The notes: generated by a model not told the origin, from the letters alone. A DNA stretch of 64,000 nucleotides from Pseudomonas soli (GCF_900110655.1 NZ_FOEQ01000011.1:62001-126000), one strand, 5' to 3'; positions 35,132-44,468 are shown, numbered from the stretch's first letter. A program made the numbers and translations.

Positions 35132-35398
35132 GGCGCAGCCTGGACAGTTGGAATTGTTGGACAGCACGGCTTGCACAAGCGCTGGCGGTTGCAGGTATTG
35201 AGCACCTAACGACAGGTAGGTGTCTTGCCTGGGACTGCCAGGGTTTTGCTTCAGGCTGCCAAGTTGTCCATCGCGTCCAACACCGTAGGCATACGGCGGC
35301 AGCATGACCTCCACGGGAGAAGTGGTGATCATGCGCCTCATGAATATGTTAAGTAAATCACCCTCTGTGGTAGCTTGCCTGTAGACGCCAAATGGCGC

Positions 35399-36556
35399 TT
35401 ACTTGAAATCCCACTGCATCTGCGTGGCGATGCTCACACCGCTGGACGACTTGACGCAGACGTCCAGGTAGTCGGTGAAGCGTGGCGGCATGGCAATGCC
35501 TTCTTCCAGCAGGCGGCTGTTGTCGAACAGGTAGTTGAGGTCGGCGAAGCCGCTGTACAGGCGCAGTGCGCGCAGCACCAGCCGTGGGTTGGCCGGGCCG
35601 ATGCGGGTTTCGAAATGGCTGGCGAGCGATTTGAGGTCGTCCGCCTCGACCTTGCGATAGCGCTCGCCCACCGGCTCCGCGCCATTGGCCAAGGCGAAGG
35701 CCTGGTCGATCTCGGCGAAAGTGCAGGCCGAATGATGGCCGGCGGAGATATGGTAGAGGTCATGACCCAGGAGTGGCTTGAGCGCCAGGCCGATCAGCGC
35801 CTCGGCGCAGTAGTCCACCGGGATCACGTCGATCTGCTCGTCCAGGCCGCAGGTGAAGCTTTCCAGGGCGAAGCCCATGCGGAACACCCAGAAGATGCTG
35901 CCCGAGGCCTGGCAGCCGAGGCTGCGGTGGCCGACCACGATGGATGGCCGCGCCACCACCAGCGGCAGGCTGGGCAGCTCTTCACGCATGCGCCGTTCGA
36001 TCTCTGCCTTCGAGGCGGTGTAGTCCACCAGTTGCTGCGCGGCCTCGGGGAACTCCCACGATTCGCTGATCGGCGACTCGCGCTGCGGGCCGCAGCACAT
36101 GGCGGTGCCGACGTGGAGGAAACGCTTGAGACGACTTGAGCGGCTCAGCACCTGGGCAAAGGCGTAGGTGCCCTCGACGTTTACCGGCCAGATATTGGGG
36201 TTCTTCGAGAACGAGGCCACGGCGGCGCAGTTGATCACCCGGTCGACCTGCATCAGGCGCGGGGTCTCGCGAGCCAGCCAGGCAGTGTCGAGGAAGTCGC
36301 CGCAGAGGATCTGCGCTTCGCTCAGGGCCTGGCTCTGGCTGTCGCCGACACCGTGCTGGCGCAGGTTGTCGCGCAGGCGTTGCAGGCCCTGCGCCGGGTT
36401 GTCGGCGCGAACGAGGAAGCACAGGGCCTCGGCATGCCCTTCGGCGATCATCTGTGCGGCGACGGCGCCACCGAGAAAACCTGTGGCACCGGTCAGCAGA
36501 ATACGCTCCTGGGCTGGACACGGGAGGGTGGGCGTATGAATGGCGGGGGTGTTCAT
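35399..36556 (-). CDS. Extended SDR, thioester-reductase-like
   Basis: 385 residues. N-terminal L-L-T-G-A-T-G-F-L-G-G-A-V nucleotide motif and the male-sterility/thioester-reductase (NAD_binding_4) pattern, with V-N-C-A-A-V-A-S-F, Y-T-A-S-K as catalytic tyrosine-lysine and R-P-S-I-V-V-G. Such proteins reduce acyl thioesters or modify sugars; here there is no adjacent carrier or adenylation domain. GAGGAA five bases before the ATG at 36556. Same strand as the amine oxidoreductase gene but 267 bases upstream of it, so joint transcription is uncertain. Confidence 0.72.
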   Translation of the reverse strand: MNTPAIHTPTLPCPAQERILLTGATGFLGGAVAAQMIAEGHAEALCFLVRADNPAQGLQRLRDNLRQHGVGDSQSQALSEAQILCGDFLDTAWLARETPRLMQVDRVINCAAVASFSKNPNIWPVNVEGTYAFAQVLSRSSRLKRFLHVGTAMCCGPQRESPISESWEFPEAAQQLVDYTASKAEIERRMREELPSLPLVVARPSIVVGHRSLGCQASGSIFWVFRMGFALESFTCGLDEQIDVIPVDYCAEALIGLALKPLLGHDLYHISAGHHSACTFAEIDQAFALANGAEPVGERYRKVEADDLKSLASHFETRIGPANPRLVLRALRLYSGFADLNYLFDNSRLLEEGIAMPPRFTDYLDVCVKSSSGVSIATQMQWDFK

Positions 36557-36922
36557 AGGTTTCCTCGGCAAGTAATTTGCCAGTGCTTCATTCTTTGGAA
36601 TGGGTGTGAAAGTTACGTGAAAAGTTTGCTCGTGCGACTAATTCAAGTCCGGAGCTATTGGGTTTTTGATAAACATGGCGTGAGCCGATATCACCTCGGA
36701 AAGCGCGTCGCATGGGAATCATGGCCCTGCACCGCGCAGGCAGATAGCGGCGAAGAGCAGGGCGGCGAGTTATTGTCTGGCGGGGCGAGGGTTATTTCAA
36801 TTAACTGTTGGCACGGTTATGCAGGTTTTTGGTGAAACAATTTTAATGGGCCATGAGCAGATGTAAGCAGCTGTATCGAATGTGTAAATATATTTAAATT
36901 TGCATGCGGTTAATTGTTCGTA
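36557..36922. other. AT-richer intergenic stretch
   Basis: 366 bases without a credible gene. Base composition is less GC-rich than the neighbours, most clearly at 36790-36920, which is consistent with a promoter region for the SDR gene on its left and possibly with an old insertion. The near-sigma-54 string TGGCACGGTTATGC at about 36809 has a 9-base gap between GG and GC and no gene in front of it. I see no RNA gene. Confidence 0.4.
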
Positions 36923-37603
36923 TCACTTCAATTGTTCGGGCACTTCCCAGATCCCTCCATCACCGATGACATAGACCCGCTGACCCGTTCCCGGCTGCAG
37001 CGTCATCGCGCCGGTGAAGCTGCCGAACGACGGCAACAAGGTCAGGTGCTCGCCGACCAGGAAACAAGGCAGGCGCACCTGTTGGCGGCCACGGCCGCGC
37101 AGGCGGTACGCCGGATGCACATGGCCCGCCAGTACATGCCGCTGCGGGTGCGTGCAGGGCTCGTGGTGCAGGGCGAACGGGCCGAGCGCCAGCGGCTCGG
37201 CCACCACCTCGATGCCCAGCCCGGCCGGCGGATCACCGGCATGCCGGTCATGGTTGCCACGCACCAAAGTGATGGGCAGCGCCGCATGGCGGGTGCGCCA
37301 CTCGGCAAGGGCCGCCAGGGTTTGCGGGGTCCTGCCTTTGGCGCTGTGCAGGAAGTCGCCGAGAAATACCAGGTGCTGGCAGGCAAAGCGCTGCAGCAGG
37401 GCATCCAGGCGCTGCAGGTTGCAGGCGGTGGTGCCACTGGGCACCGGCTGGCCCAGTGCCCGGTAGCCGGCGGCCTTGCCCAGATGCAGGTCGGCGATCA
37501 GCAGGGTCCGCCGCTCTGGCCACCATAGGGCTTTTTCCGCCAGCAGGCAGAGTTCGGTGCCGGCCACCTTTACGCTGATGTGCGAAGGAGGGGGGCTGGC
37601 CAT
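36923..37603 (-). CDS. pdeM: Ligase-associated metallophosphoesterase PdeM/MPE
   Basis: 226 residues. Calcineurin-like phosphoesterase with A-D-L-H-L-G-K, G-D-F-L-H-S, V-R-G-N-H-D-R-H and A-G-H-V-H-P metal-binding motifs. This is the DNA endonuclease/phosphodiesterase of the bacterial ligase-helicase-exonuclease-phosphoesterase repair cassette studied in P. putida. It starts at 37603, four bases after the helicase stop, and is the last gene of the operon. The ATG at the head of a longer frame (37690) would run antisense inside the helicase and is rejected. Confidence 0.85.
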   Translation of the reverse strand: MASPPPSHISVKVAGTELCLLAEKALWWPERRTLLIADLHLGKAAGYRALGQPVPSGTTACNLQRLDALLQRFACQHLVFLGDFLHSAKGRTPQTLAALAEWRTRHAALPITLVRGNHDRHAGDPPAGLGIEVVAEPLALGPFALHHEPCTHPQRHVLAGHVHPAYRLRGRGRQQVRLPCFLVGEHLTLLPSFGSFTGAMTLQPGTGQRVYVIGDGGIWEVPEQLK

Positions 37604-37607
37604 GGCC

Positions 37608-40202
37608 TCAGGACCGCTGCCTGGCCGGGCGTGGCCGGCCGTCCTTGCTGCGCCTGGCCTTGCGCGCGCGGCCAGGTTCACGCGTGTCATCCTCGACCAT
37701 CAGCGTGGTCAGCGGCGCAGGCTCCTGGGCCCCGGCACCTGCGGCCTGCTCCAGGTCGCTGACCATGCGCCGGATCCGGTCGGCGAGTTTTTCCGAGCTG
37801 AGGCTCTCGCGAAAGCGCTCGACCATCAGCGGAAAGGCGAACGGTGTGGCGCGCCTGATGCTCCGCAGTTGCAGCGGCAGAGGCTGCAAGCGCTGCAGGG
37901 TCTGGCGCAGGCGTTGCACATCCAGTTCCTGGCTCAGCACCTCCTGGCGGGCCTGGGTCAGCAGCAGGTTGTCCGGATCGTGCTGCCTGAACACATCGAA
38001 GTACAGCCCGCTGGAAGCCTGCAACTGGCGCGTGCTCTTCGGCGCACCGGGGTAGCCGGTGAACACCAGCCCGGCGATCCGGGCGATCTCGCGAAAGCGC
38101 CGGCGCGCCAGCTCGCCGGCATTGAGGCTGGCCAGTACCTCGGGCAGCAGGTCTTGGCTGTCGAACAGCGCCGGGGTCAGGGCACCGGCGTAGTCGATGG
38201 CGCTGGCGCACAGCAGTTCCAGGCCGTAGTCGTTGACCGCGATGGAGAAACTCAGCGGCGTATCCCGGGCCAGGCGCCAGGCCAGCAAGCTGGCCAGGCC
38301 CAAGTGCACCGAGCGCCCGGCGAAGGGATAGAGAAACAGGTGCCAGCCCTCGCGGGACTTCAGGGTCTCGGCCAGCAGGACGTTTTTGTCGGGCAGCGCC
38401 GACCAGGCTTTCTGCACCTCCAGCAACGGGCGCAGCAGGCGCATTTCCGGGCCTTGGTACATCCCTGGGTCCGCCGCGTCCAGCTCGGCCAGCATCGCTT
38501 CGGCCAGTTCGCCCGAGAGCGGCATGCGCCCGCCGTTCCAGCGCGGGATCGCGGCCTTGCGGTCGCTGGCGCGGCGCACGTAGACGGTCATGTCGCGCAC
38601 TTCCACCAGCTCAAGCGTGCGGCCAGCGAACAGGAAGTGGTCGCCCGGGCGCAGGCGGGCGATGAAGCCTTCCTCGACGCTGCCCAGCGATCCGCTGCCG
38701 CCGCGGGCCCAGAACTTCACGGTCAGGCTGGCATCGCTGACCAGGGTGCCGATGCTCATGCGGTGACGGCGTGCCAGGCGTGCGTCGGGCACCCGCCAGC
38801 GGCCTTCGGCGTCCGGCTCGGCGCGGCGGAAATCGGGGTAGGCCGTGAGCGAGAGACCGCCGTGGCGGATGAACGCCAGAGCCCATGCCCATTGCGTCTC
38901 GCTCAGGTCGCGGTACGACCAGGCGCTGCGCACTTCGGCGAGCATGTCCTGGGCATCAAAGCCATCGCCGAGGGCCATGCTCACCAGGTGCTGGACCAGC
39001 ACATCCAGTGGCCGCTCGGGGGCCTGGCGCGCCTCGACCTTGCCTTGCGCCACCGCCCTGCGTGCCGCCGCCGCCTCCAGCAGCTCAAGGCTGTGGGTCG
39101 GTACCAGCGTGGCACGCGAGGGCCGGCCCGGGGCGTGGCCGGAGCGCCCGGCGCGCTGCATCAGGCGCGCCACCCCCTTGGCCGAACCGACCTGCAGTAC
39201 ACGCTCCACGGGCAGGAAGTCCACGCCAAGGTCCAGGCTTGAAGTGCACACCACTGCCTTCAGCTGGCCTTTCTTCAAGGCCAGCTCCACCCAGTCGCGC
39301 ACCTCGCGTGACAGCGAGCCATGGTGCAGTGCCAGCAGCCCGGCCCAGTCGGGCCGCGCCTGCAGCAGTGCCTGGTACCAGGTCTCCGCCTGCGAGCGGG
39401 TGTTGGTGAACACCAGCGTGGTGGCGCTGCCCTCCAGTTGTTCGACGACTTGCCCGAGCATGCGCAGGCCCAGGTGCCCGGCCCAGGGGAAGCGTTCGAT
39501 GGCGGCCGGCAGCAAGGTGTCGATGCGCAGGTCCTTGGCGTCATGCCCCTGCACCAGGCGGCCCGCCGGCATCAGCACTTGCCGGGCATGTTCCAGGTTG
39601 CCCAGCGTGGCCGAAAGCGCCCAGACCATAAGCGACGGCTGCCAAGAGCGCAGGCGGGCGAGGGCCAGTTGCAACTGCACGCCCCGTTTGTTGCCGAGCA
39701 ACTCGTGCCATTCGTCCACCACCAGCATGCGCAGGCCGGCGAACGCCTCGCGCGCATTGGCCTGGGTCAGCAGCAGGGTCAGGCTTTCCGGTGTGGTGAC
39801 CAGGGCGCTGGGCAGGCGCCGTGCCTGGCGGGCGCGTTCGGCGCTGCCGGTGTCACCAGTGCGCAGGCCGATGCTCCAGGCGATCCCCAGGTCATCCAGG
39901 GGGGCCTGCAGCGCCCTGGCCGTATCGGTGGCCAGGGCACGCATGGGGGTGATCCACAGCACGGTCAGCGGCGCCATTGCAGGCTTGCCGCGACCTGCTG
40001 ACGTGGGCAGGGAGGCACACTGCCCGGCAAAACGATCCAGCGCGGCGAACCACACGGCATAGGTCTTGCCGGCGCCGGTGGCGGCGTGCAGCAGCCCCGA
40101 TTCGCCGTCGGCCACGGCTTGCCAGACGGCCTTCTGGAAGCTGAACGGCTTCCAGCCGCGCTCGGCGAACCAGCGGCTGGAGGGCTGGCGGCGCTTGACC
40201 AT
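37608..40202 (-). CDS. Ligase-associated Lhr-core DNA helicase
   Basis: 864 residues. SF2 DEXH helicase with Walker A H-A-A-T-G-A-G-K-T, Walker B variant V-V-D-E-W-H-E-L-L, motif III S-A-T, and motif VI Q-R-A-G-R-S-G-H-A-P-G-R. A winged-helix and C-terminal Lhr-core module follow. It is an ATP-driven 3'-5' DNA translocase of the Lhr-Core type. Its ATG at 40202 overlaps the ligase stop (TGATG), and its stop is followed after four bases by pdeM. Function in this operon is DNA damage repair, by family precedent. Confidence 0.88.
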   Translation of the reverse strand: MVKRRQPSSRWFAERGWKPFSFQKAVWQAVADGESGLLHAATGAGKTYAVWFAALDRFAGQCASLPTSAGRGKPAMAPLTVLWITPMRALATDTARALQAPLDDLGIAWSIGLRTGDTGSAERARQARRLPSALVTTPESLTLLLTQANAREAFAGLRMLVVDEWHELLGNKRGVQLQLALARLRSWQPSLMVWALSATLGNLEHARQVLMPAGRLVQGHDAKDLRIDTLLPAAIERFPWAGHLGLRMLGQVVEQLEGSATTLVFTNTRSQAETWYQALLQARPDWAGLLALHHGSLSREVRDWVELALKKGQLKAVVCTSSLDLGVDFLPVERVLQVGSAKGVARLMQRAGRSGHAPGRPSRATLVPTHSLELLEAAAARRAVAQGKVEARQAPERPLDVLVQHLVSMALGDGFDAQDMLAEVRSAWSYRDLSETQWAWALAFIRHGGLSLTAYPDFRRAEPDAEGRWRVPDARLARRHRMSIGTLVSDASLTVKFWARGGSGSLGSVEEGFIARLRPGDHFLFAGRTLELVEVRDMTVYVRRASDRKAAIPRWNGGRMPLSGELAEAMLAELDAADPGMYQGPEMRLLRPLLEVQKAWSALPDKNVLLAETLKSREGWHLFLYPFAGRSVHLGLASLLAWRLARDTPLSFSIAVNDYGLELLCASAIDYAGALTPALFDSQDLLPEVLASLNAGELARRRFREIARIAGLVFTGYPGAPKSTRQLQASSGLYFDVFRQHDPDNLLLTQARQEVLSQELDVQRLRQTLQRLQPLPLQLRSIRRATPFAFPLMVERFRESLSSEKLADRIRRMVSDLEQAAGAGAQEPAPLTTLMVEDDTREPGRARKARRSKDGRPRPARQRS

Positions 40203-41857
40203 CAAAGCAGCCCCTGCAAGGTGGCCAGCGTGTCGGCCTGCTCGATGGTCTTGTCGGTGCGCCAGCGCAGCATGCGTGGGAAACGCACCGCGATGCCGCT
40301 CTTGTGGCGCTTGGACAGGGCGATGCCTTCGAAGCCCAGTTCGAACACCAGGGTCGGCGTGACGCTGCGTACCGGGCCGAACTTGTCCACCGTGGTCCTG
40401 CGCACGATGGCGTCGACCTTGCGCATCTCTTCGTCGGTGAGGCCGGAGTAGGCCTTGGCGAAGGGCACCAGCACCCGCTCGCCGGGGGCACTATCGTCCC
40501 ATACCGCGAAGGTGTAGTCGCTGTACAGGCTGGCGCGCCGGCCATGGCCGCGCTGGGCATAGATCAGCACCGCATCGATGCTGAACGGGTCGATCTTCCA
40601 TTTCCACCACAGGCCCAGGTCACGGGTACGGCCCACGCCGTACAGCGAGTCACGGCGCTTGAGCATCATGCCCTCGACACCCAGCTGGCGCGAGGCCTCG
40701 CGCTGGCGGGCGAGCGCCTGCCAGTCGTCGCCGGTCACGCGCGGCGACAGGCGCAGGCGAGCATCGCCTATGCTACCGACCAGCGCCTCGAGCTGTGCCC
40801 GACGCTGGTCCTGGCTGCGGCTGCGCCAGTCTTCGCCTTGCCACTCCAGCAGGTCGTAGGCCAGCAGCGCCGCCGGCAACTCGTCCAGCAGCTTCTTGCC
40901 CAAGGTCTTGCGGCCGATGCGTTGCTGCAGCAGGGCGAACGGCTGGACGCCAAATGCCTGTTCGTCGCTGTCGGGTGGCGCCTTCCAGATCACCAGCTCG
41001 CCATCGAGCACGGTGCCGTCGGGCAGCGCGGCGGCGAGTTGCGCAAGCTCGGGAAAGCGCTCGGTGATCAGCTCCTCCCCCCGCGACCACAGCCAGGCAC
41101 GCCCATCGCGTTTCACCAGCTGGGCGCGGATACCGTCCCACTTCCATTCCACCAGCCACTGCTGGGGCGGGCCGAGCACCGCGTCGAAGCGCTCGAGCGG
41201 CTCCTGCAGCGGGTGCGCCAGGAAGAACGGGTAGGGCTGGCCGCCGCGCTGGGCATGTTCCTCGGCCGACTCCTGGGCGATCAACGCCAGGTAGCGCTGG
41301 GGCGTCGGCTGGTGCGCAAGGTCGGTGTAGCCGACCATGCGCTGCGCCACGCGCTTGGCGTCGACCCCGGCCAACGCGGCCAGGGCGCGGGTCACCAGCA
41401 GCTTCGAGACGCCGACGCGAAAACCACCGGTGAGCAGCTTGAGGCTGACCATCAGGCTTTGCCGGTCGAGCCGCGTCCACAGCGCCTGCAAACGCGGCGC
41501 CAGTTCCTCGGGGGGCAGGCCGCGCAACGGCAGCAGTTGCTCCAGCCACCACTGCAAACTTTCATCCGCGACCTGGGTCGACTCTGGCAGCAACAGCGAA
41601 AGGGTTTCGGCGAAATCGCCGACGGCCTGGTAGCTCTCCTCGAACAACCACTCGGGCAGGCCGCACAGGCGGATCGCCAGGTCGCGCAGCACACGGGTCG
41701 GCACTACTTGGCGGGGGCGCCCGCCAGCGAGGAAGTACACCGCCCAGGCGGCATCGGCTGGTGGTGCGTCGGCCAGGTAGTCCTGCAGCGCGGCAAGCTT
41801 GGCATTGCTCGAGGTGGTGGCATCGAGCCGGGCGTAGAGTTCGGCGAAGGCTCTCAT
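40202..41857 (-). CDS. ATP-dependent DNA ligase
   Basis: 551 residues. N-terminal helical DNA-binding domain, adenylation domain with motif I E-W-K-W-D-G-I-R (nucleophilic lysine near residue 244), motif IV V-E-G-M-M-L-K-R, motif V W-W-K-W-K, and an OB-fold end (F-E-L-G-F-E-G-I, F-P-R-M-L-R-W-R). It is the B-type bacterial ATP ligase, distinct from the NAD+ ligase LigA and from LigD. It seals nicks with ATP. Its ATG overlaps the exonuclease stop and its stop overlaps the helicase start, both as TGATG. Confidence 0.9.
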   Translation of the reverse strand: MRAFAELYARLDATTSSNAKLAALQDYLADAPPADAAWAVYFLAGGRPRQVVPTRVLRDLAIRLCGLPEWLFEESYQAVGDFAETLSLLLPESTQVADESLQWWLEQLLPLRGLPPEELAPRLQALWTRLDRQSLMVSLKLLTGGFRVGVSKLLVTRALAALAGVDAKRVAQRMVGYTDLAHQPTPQRYLALIAQESAEEHAQRGGQPYPFFLAHPLQEPLERFDAVLGPPQQWLVEWKWDGIRAQLVKRDGRAWLWSRGEELITERFPELAQLAAALPDGTVLDGELVIWKAPPDSDEQAFGVQPFALLQQRIGRKTLGKKLLDELPAALLAYDLLEWQGEDWRSRSQDQRRAQLEALVGSIGDARLRLSPRVTGDDWQALARQREASRQLGVEGMMLKRRDSLYGVGRTRDLGLWWKWKIDPFSIDAVLIYAQRGHGRRASLYSDYTFAVWDDSAPGERVLVPFAKAYSGLTDEEMRKVDAIVRRTTVDKFGPVRSVTPTLVFELGFEGIALSKRHKSGIAVRFPRMLRWRTDKTIEQADTLATLQGLL

Positions 41858-42867
41858 CAGTTGGTCGGCTCCAGGCTATCGTCTTCCTCGCCGTACTCGG
41901 TCTGGAAGGCTCGGGCATCAAGGCCGCGTTCGGTCAGGTAGCGAACCAGCACATTGACCTGGCCGTGAGTGACCATCACCCGCTCGGCGCCGCTCTGCTC
42001 GATGGCCCAGAGCAGGCCGGGCCAGTCGGCGTGGTCGGAGAGCACGAAGCCGCGATCGACGCCGCGCCGACGCCGCGCCCCACGCAGCAGCATCCAGCCG
42101 CTGGCGAAGGCGTCACTGTAGTCGCCGAAGCGGCGCATCCAGGTGCTGCCCCCCGCCGAGGGCGGGGCGAGGACCAGCGCCTGGCGCAGCAATGGGTCGC
42201 CCTTGCTGGTCGCCGTGGCGGGCAGGGTTTCCGGCAGGCGCACACCGGCGGCACGGTAGACCTGGTTCAGCGGCTCCACCGCGCCGTGCACCAGCACCGG
42301 GCCGATGCTGGCATCTATGCCATGGAGAATCCGCTGGGCCTTGCCGAAGGCATAGGCGAACAGCACGCTTGGACGCCCGGCGGCGGCATTGGCGCGCCAC
42401 CAGGCGTCGATGTCGGCGAAAATGCAGGCCTGGTCTTGCCAACGGTAGATCGGCAGGCCGAAGGTCGATTCGCTGATGAAGGTGTGGCAGCGCACCGGTT
42501 CGAAGGCTTCGCAGGTGCCGTCCGGCCCGACCTTGTAGTCGCCGGAGGCGACCCACACCTCGCCGCGGTATGCCAGGCGTACCTGGGCCGAGCCGAGCAC
42601 ATGGCCGGCGGGGTGAAAGCTCAGGGTTACGCCGTGGTGCTCCAGCGGCGTGCCGTAGGGCAGGGTCTGCAGGTCGATGTCCTCGCCCAGGCGGGCGCGC
42701 AGTATCCCGGCGCCGGGCGTCGCGGCGAGGTAGTGGCGATTGCCGCGCCGGGCATGGTCGCCGTGGGCGTGGGTGATCACCGCCCGGTCGACCGGCCGCC
42801 AGGGGTCGATGTAGAAATCACCGGGTGGGCAATAAAGCCCTTCGGGGCGCGCGACGATCAGCTCCAT
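41857..42867 (-). CDS. Ligase-associated beta-CASP DNA exonuclease
   Basis: 336 residues. Metallo-beta-lactamase/beta-CASP nuclease with T-H-A-H-G-D-H-A, H-P-A-G-H-V-L-G-S, A-S-G-D-Y-K, and C-terminal L-S-D-H-A-D-W. It is the Exo partner (SNM1-like) of the ATP ligase cassette and cuts DNA ends. First gene of the four-gene operon Exo-Lig-Lhr-PdeM; the stop and the ligase start share a base (TGATG). ATG at 42867 follows AAGGTGA. Confidence 0.88.
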   Translation of the reverse strand: MELIVARPEGLYCPPGDFYIDPWRPVDRAVITHAHGDHARRGNRHYLAATPGAGILRARLGEDIDLQTLPYGTPLEHHGVTLSFHPAGHVLGSAQVRLAYRGEVWVASGDYKVGPDGTCEAFEPVRCHTFISESTFGLPIYRWQDQACIFADIDAWWRANAAAGRPSVLFAYAFGKAQRILHGIDASIGPVLVHGAVEPLNQVYRAAGVRLPETLPATATSKGDPLLRQALVLAPPSAGGSTWMRRFGDYSDAFASGWMLLRGARRRRGVDRGFVLSDHADWPGLLWAIEQSGAERVMVTHGQVNVLVRYLTERGLDARAFQTEYGEEDDSLEPTN

Positions 42868-43040
42868 GGCTCACCTTGGCCGAGGGGGTTAACAGCTCAG
42901 AGCCTGGCAAGGCGTGGCAGGTTCATTGTTCGTTGCAGTCACTTTGCCGCTTCGTAACCGTTCATCGTCGCCGTCGAACACCGCGTCAAAGCGTGGCTCC
43001 ACTGGAGGCAATGCTGAATTCATAACCGACGAGGCCCGCC

Positions 43041-43505
43041 ATGAATGCAATCGAATTGCTGGTACAAGACCACAAGACCGTGAAAAAGCTGCTCGACGAG
43101 CTGTCGGCCACCACCGAGCGCGCGGTGAAGACGCGTGGTGAGCTGCTTGCGCGCATCGAGCAGGAGTTGAAGGTCCATACCGAGCTCGAGGAGCGCATCC
43201 TCTACCCGGCCATCAAGCAGGCCGGTGGCCGGGAGGAGGAGAAAATGTACCACGAGGCCAAGGAGGAACACCGCACGGTGGACGCGTTGGTCCTGCCCGA
43301 CCTGCTCGGCACAGCAACCGACACGGTCGAGTTCGCCGGACGGGTCAAGGTGATGAAGGAGTTGCTCGAGCACCATATCGAGGAAGAAGAGAGCGAGCTG
43401 TTCCCGACCGCAAGAAAACTGCTCGGCAAACAGGCGCTGGATGACATGGGGCAGGCCATGCAGGCGCACAAGAAACTGCTCGGAGCCGGGCATTCCGCAG
43501 CCTGA
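43041..43505 (+). CDS. Hemerythrin-domain protein
   Basis: 154 residues, all-helical HHE cation-binding protein. Iron ligands are visible as V-Q-D-H-K (H11), V-H-T-E-L-E-E (H and E), Y-H-E-A-K-E-E-H and E-H-H-I-E-E-E. Bacterial members carry a di-iron site and bind oxygen or NO, or guard against oxidative and NO stress. The C-terminus A-H-K-K-L-L-G-A-G-H may be a late helix. Stand-alone gene, convergent with the amidase gene. Confidence 0.85.
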   Translation: MNAIELLVQDHKTVKKLLDELSATTERAVKTRGELLARIEQELKVHTELEERILYPAIKQAGGREEEKMYHEAKEEHRTVDALVLPDLLGTATDTVEFAGRVKVMKELLEHHIEEEESELFPTARKLLGKQALDDMGQAMQAHKKLLGAGHSAA

Positions 43506-43539
43506 CTCGTGTGCCGGGCGAGGTCATTGCAGAAGGTCC

Positions 43540-44049
43540 TCAAGCGCGCTCGCCGCGCAGCCAGCGTTGGTGGTAATGCGCCAGTCGCGCCAGGCCATGC
43601 AGCGCGCCTTGGCGCATCACGTCGGGGCGCTCGCCAAAGAAGCGTTGGGTGCAGGTGAACACGGCCATCGGTTCGCCGGCAAAGGCCCAGGCAAAACACA
43701 GGGTGCCTGGGGATACACCGGATTCGGGGGAGGGGCCGGCAACCCCGGTGGTGGCGATGGCGACACTGGCCTGGCTGTCGCGCAGTGCGCCGCGGGCCAT
43801 TTCCCAGGCCACCGCCTCGCTGGTCAAGCCGAATCGTTCGATGGTCTGCGGGTCGACCCCGAGCAGCCGCTGCTTGGCGTGCGCAGAGTAGACCACGTAG
43901 CCGCTCTCCAGTACCTCCCCGGTGCCGGGCACCCCGGCCAGTAACGCCACCATGGCGCCTGCGGTGCAGGATTCGGCGGTGGTCAGTAGAAGGTGATTCT
44001 GCTTGAGATAGGCGAGGGCGGCGTGCACCGGGTCTTGTCGCATCGGCAT
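43540..44049 (-). CDS. CinA C-terminal type nicotinamide-nucleotide amidase
   Basis: 169 residues. CinA_C fold with T-T-A-E-S-C-T-A-G and S-G-Y-V-V-Y-S motifs and A-T-T-G-V-A-G-P, matching PncC-type amidases that turn NMN into nicotinic-acid mononucleotide. The N-terminal MoCF domain of full CinA is absent. The ATG at 44043 or 44049 fits equally; neither has a strong ribosome site. The housekeeping copy next to recA is usually a different gene, so this is probably a second paralogue. Confidence 0.82.
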   Translation of the reverse strand: MPMRQDPVHAALAYLKQNHLLLTTAESCTAGAMVALLAGVPGTGEVLESGYVVYSAHAKQRLLGVDPQTIERFGLTSEAVAWEMARGALRDSQASVAIATTGVAGPSPESGVSPGTLCFAWAFAGEPMAVFTCTQRFFGERPDVMRQGALHGLARLAHYHQRWLRGERA

Positions 44050-44145
44050 GACTCACTGAGCTGTTGAGTGATGGACGCCTACGCCTGCGGTTTGGTTCAG
44101 CGCCACTGCGCGGCGCCCGTCCATCTACGGCGCGGGATCCGCGCT

Positions 44146-44174
44146 GAACTTTGTCGGCGCCCGGGAATTCCTCT
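44146..44174 (+). promoter_or_regulatory. Possible AlgU/RpoE-type promoter
   Basis: GAACTT at 44146-44151 and a TCCTCT at 44169-44174, 17 bases apart, 50 bases upstream of the PLDc_N-like gene. GAACTT matches the ECF -35 hexamer exactly; the -10 is only partly like TCNAA/TCTGA. If real, it links the two small proteins downstream to envelope stress. Confidence 0.35.
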
Positions 44175-44225
44175 GTCAAGGCCGCCGTGTCCATCTCCGG
44201 ATCGGCGTCAGGAAGAGGATCGATC

Positions 44226-44459
44226 ATGAGTGACCCCGTGACGTATTTCTGGATTGCCTTGGTGGCGATCCTCCTGCTGGTCGACCTGTGGGCGATCATC
44301 AGCGTGTTTCGCAGCGACAGGTCCGATGGCGTGAAGGTCTTGTGGTCGCTGCTGCTGGTGGTGTTCCCCGTGGTCGGGCTGGCCATCTGGGGTGTCGCCG
44401 GTCCGCGAGGCATCAAGCGTGGCACCGGACCGACTTCACCCGAACACAGCAAAGGTTAG
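44226..44459 (+). CDS. Small membrane protein, PLDc_N type
   Basis: 77 residues with two membrane helices (about 5-27 and 37-58) joined by a short basic loop, F-R-S-D-R-S-D-G-V-K-V-L-W. This hairpin with V-F-P-V-V-G-L-A-I-W-G is the PLDc_N domain found at the start of cardiolipin synthases and alone in short stress proteins. Role unknown. AGAGGA lies five bases before ATG. A small hydrophilic protein gene follows nine bases later. Confidence 0.7.
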   Translation: MSDPVTYFWIALVAILLLVDLWAIISVFRSDRSDGVKVLWSLLLVVFPVVGLAIWGVAGPRGIKRGTGPTSPEHSKG

Positions 44460-44468
44460 GAGAAACGC

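Noticed and set aside
35132..35341. N-terminal extension of the FAD oxidoreductase
   Set aside because: The frame is open for 70 codons upstream, but it has no family similarity, contains a Cys/Pro/Asn-rich low-complexity run, and the ATG at 35131 gives the normal protein start.
36809..36823. TGGCACGGTTATGC resembling a sigma-54 promoter
   Set aside because: GG and GC are 9 bases apart, and no gene is oriented to use it; the next gene reads the other way.
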